Source of the DNA: Mactra quadrangularis
Taxonomy: Eukaryota > Mollusca > Bivalvia > Venerida > Mactridae
NCBI GenBank assembly: GCA_025267735.1
Contig: CM046293.1
Span: 11,308,560 to 11,372,559, forward strand
DNA length: 64,000 bases
Direction of reading: 5' to 3'
Shown here: positions 56,800-64,000 of the stretch, one piece after another
Position numbering within the stretch: the first letter of the stretch is position 1
How the letters are laid out: every line of letters begins with the position of its first letter
Translations under genes and position numbers: made by a program
Notes under the pieces: model-generated
The model's database searches: none
What the model was told of the DNA's origin: nothing
The model's input: the letters and a program-made list of their open reading frames with translations, nothing else

Positions 56800-57451
56800 T
56801 GATTGCGACGTTTAGCGGCGTTGCGACGTTTAGCGGCGCTACACTCACCGCTAAACGTCGCAACACCGCTACAGCAAGAATAAGGTCTCTATAGCGCTTG
56901 CCTATCTAGATCTAACTCAACTTGACCAAGTTTGAAAGGTGATTCGAAGATGATCAAAATAGACACGGAGATAAAGTTTATGGCCGCGAGAGTTATTCCA
57001 TTTGATATTTAAATGGATATTAAAGGTGCAATTACAGTTGCTATGGAACTCAAATCGGTTGCTATGGACAGTATAGTGGATACTTTTGGCCATAAGGCGA
57101 TTGACATAAGGTGTAAGAGTCATTGCTATGGACAAGGGGTGGTTGCTAAGGATATGTTGGTGGTTGCTATGAGTCTAAGAGTGGCTTCTTTGAAGTCATA
57201 TTTGTCCTATGTAATATTTGTGTGTTGATTAGGCTCGATACTATACCTTCCTACTAAGTGCGACGTTTAGCGGCAAGGTTGCGACGTTTAACGGCAGTCG
57301 ATTTTTTTGCGACGTTTACCGTCAGCGTTGCGACGTTTAACGGCAGGGCGATTGCGACGTTTAGCGGGGTTTGCGACGTTTAGCGTTAGTGTTGCGACGT
57401 TTAACGTCAGTTGCGACGTTTAGCGGCGTTGCGACGTTTAATGGCGCTACA
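56800..57451 (-). repeat. Right arm of giant foldback element
   Basis: The inverse copy of 55571-56222. It ends TTTAATGGCGCTACA, the complement of the left start. Its outer end has the same ordered series of GCGACGTTTA boxes as the left arm, including the odd GTTTACCGTCAGCG unit, so the arms share one origin. Confidence 0.9.
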
Positions 57452-57613
57452 GATATCTCAATGTTTCAATCACATTTAACAGTGAACTATTTTTATTATC
57501 AATCATTTATCATTACCTATAGTATGTATTCTATATCATTGTTCTATATATTTCTTTTTGAGTATTGAACTTCTGGGCAAGTGCGTTTTGATCCGGTACG
57601 AGTTGATTTTCAG

Positions 57614-57646
57614 GTTGCAAATGTCCGTGGCCAAGTGGAAAAACAT
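57614..57646 (+). CDS. Candidate 33-base exon
   Basis: The acceptor TTGATTTTCAG and donor ACAT|GTAATG bracket 33 bases. Entering with two bases it reads CKCPWPSGKT and leaves a T that pairs with AC of the next exon to give tyrosine, so the phase fits the exon at 57756. Short length makes it tentative. Confidence 0.4.
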
Positions 57647-57755
57647 GTAATGCCACATATCTGATTACTGTTATATGAAAACACCATGCAATGGAATATC
57701 ATAAGGCTAAAGATTTCCGCTTTAAAAACTCATGTGTTCTATTTTTATTTTCCAG

Positions 57756-59183
57756 ACCATACAACAAAGGCAAGGGGTTCCAAAAGACGTATTGATGAAA
57801 ACACTGGTGATTGTAATGATGAATGTAAAGTCAAGAAAATGGTGGCAAATGATGAAAATAAAGTCAAAGTGAATGGCAATGCACATGAAAACATCACAAT
57901 TAAGAACCAACACCTTACAGAAGAGAAAAATAAAAAGAGAAAGTCCTATGTTGACGCTGATATATTAAGCGAATTGAAAAGACCAAAGATCAAGTTTCGA
58001 CTGGGTACTAGTGCTGCAACGATTCACCGGAAAGTCGATTCGATGCAATTCGATTATTTTTTTATCGATTCGATTTTTTTCGATTCGATTCTTTTATTAA
58101 TACAATTTACTACAAATATGCATTTATACATATATTTGAGCTTAAAACTAAAAAATATTAATTAAATAAAATTGTTACTAAAATTGGATAACACGAAACT
58201 CGAAAATCTGATAATTAATATTTGTTTTCTTTAAGTACCAAATGGATTGGGTACGAATGTAAAGGTCGCGAAAATGTATTATTAATGTAATATCAACTTA
58301 AAACGTAAAGACAGCATGGATCATAAATTGTAGAAAGATGCAGTTCTTTGTATACTATTGTACATATTAGTTAAACATACACTGTACATGCAAAACTATT
58401 TAAATTTGAATAAACTAACAACAAAACTTGGCTTGCTCATGCGGAGCCTAAAAATCTTCCAGTTTGTCAGAACAGGTAAAATTCAGTCATACCGACCCAA
58501 TTGGCGGAGGATCGGAGCATATACTATAGAATGTATATTTGGAACAGAGTTTCCAATCATGCTACATAAAATCGTAATGGAAATGTAAAAGAAATGTAAC
58601 AAAGTGAAACCCAGTTTCACTGTCAACGTATACTTTGACTTTTAGGCGCGCCTGTGCTTTTATCGTTATAACTTATGTAGACACTTTTAAAAGTCAGTAT
58701 AGAATCGAAACTCGCGGGTCCCGAATCGAAATCGAATCGGCACCCATGCAATCGAGTTTCGATGTATCGAATCGAATCGTTGCAGCCCTACTGGGTACTA
58801 AAAACCCACGCGCAAGTATCCCTGAAGTGCCGAAAGAAAATTTAAATGAGGTTCAAGAGTGCTCCAAATCATGTGTATGTAAAGCAGGACCTAGTGTCAA
58901 ACCAAAGCCGATTTCGCGAAGAGGTGAACGACCAGAAAAGCCATTGTACCAAAAGTTACTACAGAGACGCCTTCTTAACACAGTTAACATGGTGTTCCAT
59001 GACTGTTGTTCATTGAAATGTTGTGAGAAATTGTGTGAAAAGAGAATATCAGCTGATATGTTAGAAAATGGTTTTGATAAGTCTAACTTGAGAATGGACT
59101 ACTTTAGCTGGGGACAATATGAACAAAAGCTAGATGACGAAAGAAATGATGACGTAGGCAACGACGATGATTGGTTCTGGTGA
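57756..59183 (+). CDS. Last coding exon of an unrecognised K/C-rich protein, split by a hAT element
   Basis: After a strong acceptor (TCTATTTTTATTTTCCAG) the frame reads HTTKARGSKRRIDENTGD, a K/E/N-rich stretch with KKRKSYVDADILSEL and KRPKIKFRLGT, and is then cut by a 782-bp insert at 58009. After the insert and the second copy of an 8-bp duplication the same frame resumes as LGTKNPRASIPEVP. It continues with CSKSCVCKAG, YQKLLQRRLLNTVNMVFHD and CCSLKCCEKLCEK, and stops at TGA 59181-59183 after GNDDDWFW. KKRK/RRID-type basic runs suggest a nuclear protein. The two coding parts total about 210 codons. The insert adds a non-multiple of three and holds stops, so this allele cannot read through unless the insert is spliced out. 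I do not recognise the family. Confidence 0.75.
58009..58790. mobile_element. hAT-type non-autonomous element inside a coding exon
   Basis: The ends are TAGTGCTGCAACGATTC and the complement TAGGGCTGCAACGATTC, with one mismatch in 17. The exact 8-mer CTGGGTAC lies on both sides (58001-58008, 58791-58798). Subterminal CGATTCGAT/ATCGAATCG motifs repeat at both ends. An 8-bp duplication with TAGGGCTGCAACGATT-type ends is diagnostic of hAT. The interior has no transposase frame. Confidence 0.92.
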
Positions 59184-59402
59184 ACCATTTATCATCTAAC
59201 TACATTTTATTTATTTATAGTCCATTAATGGATGAAATACAAATGGCAATTTATCAACTTAATATTTGGTTTGTCTAGTACAGACGTTTATTTTCTAAAC
59301 TATTAAAAATATGTATACGTACGTATACCTGCATGTAAAAACCAAATGTTTTTGTTTTAATTATTGTTTACAGTAAAATATGTGTTCTGTGTTAGTGTCT
59401 TA

Positions 59403-60098
59403 TAAAGGCCAAGCTAAGGATTTCGAATCAAGTGTCCCTAAGAGGTTGCTGGTTTGAGTCTCACCCGGACTGGTTATACTCTTCCATGGAAATTCGACAA
59501 TAATGTTGATTTTCCTCCATTGATTAGGTATAACAACAACAACAACAACCTTTATTGCTCTAAACATACACCATGTTTATAGCAAACAGAATGAAATTTA
59601 CAAACACATATAGTGAACATGGCATTATCATAAACAGACATACGAAAAAAAAAAGAAATTTAAATGAATCCCATGGTGATCACCCGCATATATTATATAT
59701 ATAACCCATAGTAAAAACATGTAATTATGATAAAGTAAAATGAAGAAACATGCCCTTCATACAAGTTTAGGGCTAAAAATTGTGTTTGTATTGTATAAAG
59801 ATATTATATTCAGCCTAGTCTGGTAAGAAATATAACATTTACATGGTCAATTTAAATCTGAAGGCACACCTTTGCAGGATCTGTACTAAACATTTTCACC
59901 AAATCAAGAATGCTTAGTCCGATCTAAAAAAGGAAAAATCGTGTACATAATATTATGCATAATATAATGGAAAAGATGTCGAACGTTTGGAAGGGTTGAT
60001 TAGTCTTGGTTATAGACAAAGGTCCAGGAAACCTAGGTAAGGTGAGCTTGCCTCAGTTAAATGACAATAATGTTTGTCGACACGGCGTAAAACCCACT
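59403..60098 (+). mobile_element. SINE-B split by a LINE-like 3' end
   Basis: The first half (box B GGTTTGAGTCTCACCC, TTTTCCTCCATTGATTAGG) ends at about 59530. The second half resumes at about 59976 (GGAAAAGATG..., GTTTGGAAGGGTTGATTAGT, GTCCAGGAAACCTAGGTAAG, GACACGGCGTAAAACCCA). The tRNA head is eroded at its 5' side. Confidence 0.75.
59531..59975 (-). mobile_element. Probable LINE 3' end with (TTG)n tail
   Basis: Read on the minus strand, the segment ends GAGCAATAAAGGTTGTTGTT GTTGTTGTTAT: an AATAAA signal followed by a short TTG repeat, as at the 3' end of some non-LTR retrotransposons. No reverse-transcriptase coding remains. It inserted into SINE-B. Confidence 0.55.
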
Positions 60099-60222
60099 GG
60101 CACCAGAGTCCTCACACTCGTAAAATACGCACACATATAATAATTAATACACATTAACATAGATCCCATGCTACTTAAAAATGACTTACAGTCAAGAAAT
60201 ACACTAATGGACAGGTACATTT

Positions 60223-60282
60223 CCCAATTCTGGGGGGGTCCGGACCCCCCCTGACCCCCCTATGGATCCGCCTTTGTAGACC
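60223..60282. mobile_element. Terminal fragment of a GGATCC-type DNA element
   Basis: GGGGGGGTCCGGACCCCCCC and GGATCCGCCTTTGTAG resemble the GGCGGATCC-type ends common in animal hAT MITEs. No second end was found. GGGGTCCGGACCCC is itself a perfect palindrome. Confidence 0.4.
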
Positions 60283-62254
60283 CTACGTTTTAAGCAACTC
60301 TTGGAAAATTGGACTGATATGAAAATCACTAATTTGAGAATGGTGATTTTATTATCAGTAAATATAATTTGTATTATAATTGTTATTTTAAAAAGGGTTT
60401 TACTAACAATTAAATCTCCGTTTTGCCATTATATGCTCGTTTTCGCCTAAATGTCTCCATTTCGTATCTTATCCATGCCAGTTTTAAATGGCGTAAATAG
60501 GCACATGGAGTTCGTGCATAATTACTTGTGTAGTTGGTGTGGTTCAGACGACCAAAATATTAAGAAATTACTTTTTAGAGAGCAACTTCTATAAAATAGA
60601 ATAATTTGAAAGTTAAAGGTGCAATAATGAAGGATAAAATTATAGAATTTATTCAATGTCGGATCTGGATATTACGAATTATTACGAAGATAATTTAGGT
60701 CAGTGGTTTAATTCCATGGGCAGCGCGCTCGACTGTTAGGAGTGCTCTTGTAAACGGAATCAATTATGCAATTCAATTGAGATGAGAAAAAATTAAGAAT
60801 ACTTTCATTGACTGCAGCTTAATTATTTTTTGCAGATCTTCTTACTAAAGCACTTTCAGTGTAAAAGACTCACAATTTAAAATAGTAATAATTCAATCTA
60901 GAGTGATGCAACTTTAAAATTGACTTCCGATGGTAATACCGTAGTCATGTGTGAATATTCAAATTAATCCCGTCAGTAGTTGCCAAGATAAAATGTTGCA
61001 TTAAAACCTAGCTTAGAATGTTTGTTTGTATGTAAGGGCCAAAATTTAGTATAAATTATTGTTAGTTTTATGAAATATAGTATTTGATATCTAATGGTAA
61101 ATTTTATCCTACATGATAGAAGTTTCAAATGAAACCCTTTAGAAGTTGCTATGATAAAATGTTGCGCAATTAATCTTAATCAAGAAACAGTACTCGGTTA
61201 TTGTGATTGTTTCAAGAAAAAATCAATGTGTGTACAATAGTATCATTGTTATTAGTATACCTGCTCATGTAGACCCATAATGAGGTATTAGTTATCCAAA
61301 GTAATTGGTTATATAGATTTTTATACATTAAAAATCAATATAAGGTTTCTCTTTTGCAAGAGCCATTTAAAAAAAATGACATAAAAACAAAACATTAATA
61401 AAAAGGTCTTACAACTCAGAAAATTAAGTTTAATAGTAAAAAAACACAGATATACAAAAAAAAGTATTTGAGCTCTGTGTCGAAATATTCTGAATACGAG
61501 AAATGATCCGTAGCAAAAATACCGACGCACATAGAATTCAACAGAAACTAATTTACGAAAGTTTTTAGGTCGAAGAGTCCAGGGGGCGAAAACAAAAATA
61601 GTTCCGTTTTAAAAAGTACCGAAATGCGTGGCTTTTATCATCGATTTATTCATTCGAACGCTCTTGGTTTTATCAAAACGAACTTTTTTGCCAGCGATAT
61701 TGTCCGAACTTTTCGATTGAGCATAAAAAACCTATACCATACCCCAGAAAAATGTTTCGTCCCTCGTTTCGTTACTCAATTCCTGTTATAGGCCCTACCG
61801 GCATGTATATGTTCGTATCTCGGAACTGTGTTCGTTTTACTTGTGTGAATTTCTATATTTGTTCGAGGTGAAAGTTTGTTACTGCACTTTAATAGTTGCA
61901 CGAGTCTTTTATTGGGTCAGTATTTAACCTATTTCTTTATTGATTGATTTAAAATATGTTTATCTGTTTCACCACTAGTGCATTTCATGCAATTCTATAT
62001 TGCGAATGGAATAAAATATTGCACATTGAACTGCACATTACATACATTAGAATAACTGTATATAAAGTTGTATATTGAATATAAAATTGTTAATAGTATA
62101 AAAATGTATAGATCTATATGTATAAATAAAAAAATAATGTATATATAGTTAATTATTGTTATTTTTTTATGTTATTGTATTTTTACCACTTTTTTATTTG
62201 GTTTACATTAACAAAGGTATAATTTCTATAATCTAAAGTATGTGCTTTGTAGTT
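60283..62254. other. AT-rich non-coding stretch
   Basis: No gene or repeat family can be supported. The 69-codon minus-strand frame at 61321-61530 is hydrophobic and A/T-driven, not a convincing gene. Confidence 0.45.
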
Positions 62255-62365
62255 GGTTAACAGCTAAATCCAGAGATTTAGCCTTTCCAGGAACAGTGAC
62301 TAGGTTGACTGACCGCCGTTATATGACTTTATACAATGTGTTGCTTTGGCGTTAAACCCAACTAA
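62255..62365 (+). mobile_element. SINE-A, 5'-truncated forward copy
   Basis: It keeps GTTAACAGCTAAATCCAGAG, TTAGCCTTTCCAGGAACAGT, GACTGACCGCCGTTATATGA and the end GGCGTTAAACCCAACTAAAC AAAAATAAAA. Confidence 0.8.
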
Positions 62366-62889
62366 ACAAAAATAAAATAAGCTTCATCAAATATAGGTAT
62401 ATAATATACAGTCACATATAAGTAATTCGTTTTCTCCAGACTAGTTATTGTGGTGATTTATAAGCACGGAAAATATATAAGGGAGACAATGTCAAACTGA
62501 ACAGAATTTATTTGACTCTCTCGTCTACAAATACATGTTGTAATCGTAACATGGTAATTAGCGATAATTTTCATTGGTTAAACTGTTACATTGACACAGA
62601 GTCATACAAAAGCCAAGTAATCACTTCTTTTGGTATAACATTTTATTTGTTCAGTCGTTCTCATATACCATGCCACTTTTTTCATTAACACGGCCATCAG
62701 AACTGCTTAGTAAATTGTATGACAAATTAAGCAATAGGAACAATCTTAAAGATCGCCGATGTTGTTCCGAATGCAAAATTAGACGCAATAAATAATTCAC
62801 CTCATTATTAAATCATTTTTTTAATTTAAAATTGGTCATGGCTATTGATGACGAAATTTATGCTGGAGAACACTCAATAATATAATATT

Positions 62890-62965
62890 TGACGTCCTAT
62901 AACGTCATGACGTCAAAAAACGTCACAGTTACATATGACGTAATAACGTAACGTATACAACGTCA
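62890..62965. promoter_or_regulatory. Cluster of ACGT/CRE-like motifs
   Basis: Within 75 bases there are about eight GACGT or ACGTC cores, including one perfect TGACGTCA (62908-62915) and TGACGTAATAACGTAACGTA. CREB/ATF-type factors bind TGACGTCA in known systems. No gene start is supported nearby, so a regulatory role is only a possibility. Confidence 0.3.
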
Positions 62966-63340
62966 GAATCACTATAACGACATATAAAGCGCTCAAAGCA
63001 GCATCATATAAGAGATACAGATTTATATTACAAAAAGAAATAATGAGAAATATAAGAAAATTGACTATGTCAGCGCTCATGGAACTTTGAAAAAGAACGA
63101 ACAACACATATTTGAACTCTGTTGCGACCCAGAAAATAGAGCAACAGAAAAATGAGTATACTATCAATTGCATACGAGTTCAAAATATACAAATTTAAAC
63201 AAATACTAAAAATAACGATGTTCAATGTTTTTTCACATAAAACAAAGTTTATTTTATCTGTGTTCGGAGAAAAGTTATTTTGTAATATTGCACATTTTCT
63301 ATCTATGTATATGTATATTAATTTAGCATAATATGATTAA

Positions 63341-63413
63341 GTTGCGGCAGTAGCGTAGTGGGTAGCATGGCAGACTACGAAACATGAGATTCCGGTTTCG
63401 AATCCTAGTCGCG
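63341..63413 (+). mobile_element. tRNA-Arg-like SINE head
   Basis: GCGGCAGTAGCGTAGTGGGT AGCATG (box A) and CGGTTTCGAATCC (box B) match the head of SINE-D in order and spacing, with loop CTACGAA (ACG, arginine position). The acceptor ends pair poorly, so a functional tRNA is unlikely. Confidence 0.55.
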
Positions 63414-64000
63414 TAATATGAAATGAGGTTTTTTTTTTGGTTTAGGCTACAAAAATTTGATAATGTTCGTCAGATTTACGAACTTAAAATTCAGAAAATT
63501 AAAAAAAGAATTTGCTCTAATTACTTTTCACTTATAAAATGAATACATCAGTTATAAATGCAATGCACGTTAACCATAAACTATATTTTAACACATGATC
63601 ATCAGTTGAACACTGACGTTAACTTGATGTTTTAATCAACTCTACACAGCTCTGGTTATGTGACGTCATATGTCCCCCCTGCTGTGTAAAAATAATTCAT
63701 AATACTTTTTACGACAAGCAGGTAAGACGGGGTAGAATATTTAACATTATAATTGTTAATGCCCCAAAATACTCAACCGACTTATTTTGAAATAAAGTTG
63801 TATTTTGAATAACGTACCCCAAGACTATATCTATATACCTGAAGGTTTAGTCAATTTTTATTTTAGAAGGGTTCTGATGTAATTGTTTTCTTCCACATAA
63901 GTTAGGTATATTTACATGTTGCAGTTGTTTCTTGTTTAGTCTATAGCACAGTTGGCATAAATGACAAGCCTGTATTTTTTCACTTTAAAGTTTACCAGTT
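63414..64000. other. AT-rich non-coding end of window
   Basis: No gene or repeat family can be supported. Confidence 0.5.

Larger units (their letters stand above)
55571..57451. mobile_element. Foldback-type element, 1.88 kb
   Basis: Two arms of equal length (652 bp) in inverse orientation flank a ~577-bp AT-rich spacer (56223-56799) with no coding frame of note. Arms differ at scattered sites (for example CCTCTTGGTCC versus the complement of GGACAAGGGGTGG), so the element is not newly made. No target duplication is visible: the flanks read CTCTCGT before and GATATCT after. It lies upstream of the exon at 57614. Confidence 0.85.

Overview
The window is animal nuclear DNA, AT-rich and intron-rich, and most likely comes from a bivalve mollusc. 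No long open frames occur. Coding sequence appears only as short islands between AG acceptors and GT donors, and most of the rest is interspersed or tandem repeat. The mollusc call rests mainly on the repeat families. These include short elements with a (CCGT)n tract after a TATACCCCC/GGGGGTATA stem, a second family with GGCGTCGGCG and ~170-bp internal tandem units, and several tRNA-derived SINEs. I know such families from bivalve genomes, but no database search was possible.

Layout. 0-26 kb: almost entirely repeats. It holds Helentron-like families H1 and H2, SINEs, MITEs, a 1.4-kb Tigger-type element and a 3.3-kb Tigger/pogo element (15830-19130) with a decayed minus-strand transposase and intact ends. 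One exon-like segment lies at 1432-1546. 26.6-30.7 kb: two or three plus-strand exons of an unrecognised gene ending in a stop at 30656. 31-36 kb: a region carrying six copies of a TGTAGTGTCCGTAACA-type motif around a broken basic protein fragment, then Helentron-like family H3. 38.6-43.3 kb: six plus-strand exons of a germinal-centre Ste20 kinase of the misshapen/MAP4K4/MINK1/TNIK type, from the C-lobe of the kinase domain into the linker. The first half of the kinase domain and the C-terminal citron-homology domain are not in the window. 45.5-48 kb: a 21-bp minisatellite holding five H1 copies, all in one phase. 48-48.4 kb: a 130-codon minus-strand open frame of unknown nature. 48.5-57.5 kb: a block of four different repeat structures. 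These are a degenerate ~60-bp two-orientation repeat, a GC-rich ~170-bp satellite with two monomer classes, a 65-bp tandem array of CGTGGCCACG/GTGCGCAC palindromes, and a ~1.9-kb foldback element with 652-bp arms. 57.6-59.2 kb: the last exons of an unrecognised lysine- and cysteine-rich protein, whose final coding exon is split by a 782-bp hAT-type element with a perfect 8-bp target duplication. 59.2-64 kb: SINE and LINE remnants and AT-rich DNA.

The host genes seen are all on the plus strand and share no obvious pathway; they are fragments of neighbouring genes. The most notable features are mobile: four families with one terminal architecture (5' stem, internal tandem repeats or CCGT tract, 3' hairpin, CTTG/CTCTTG before TT), the giant foldback, and the coding-exon insertion. 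All family names are inferences from structure read by eye.
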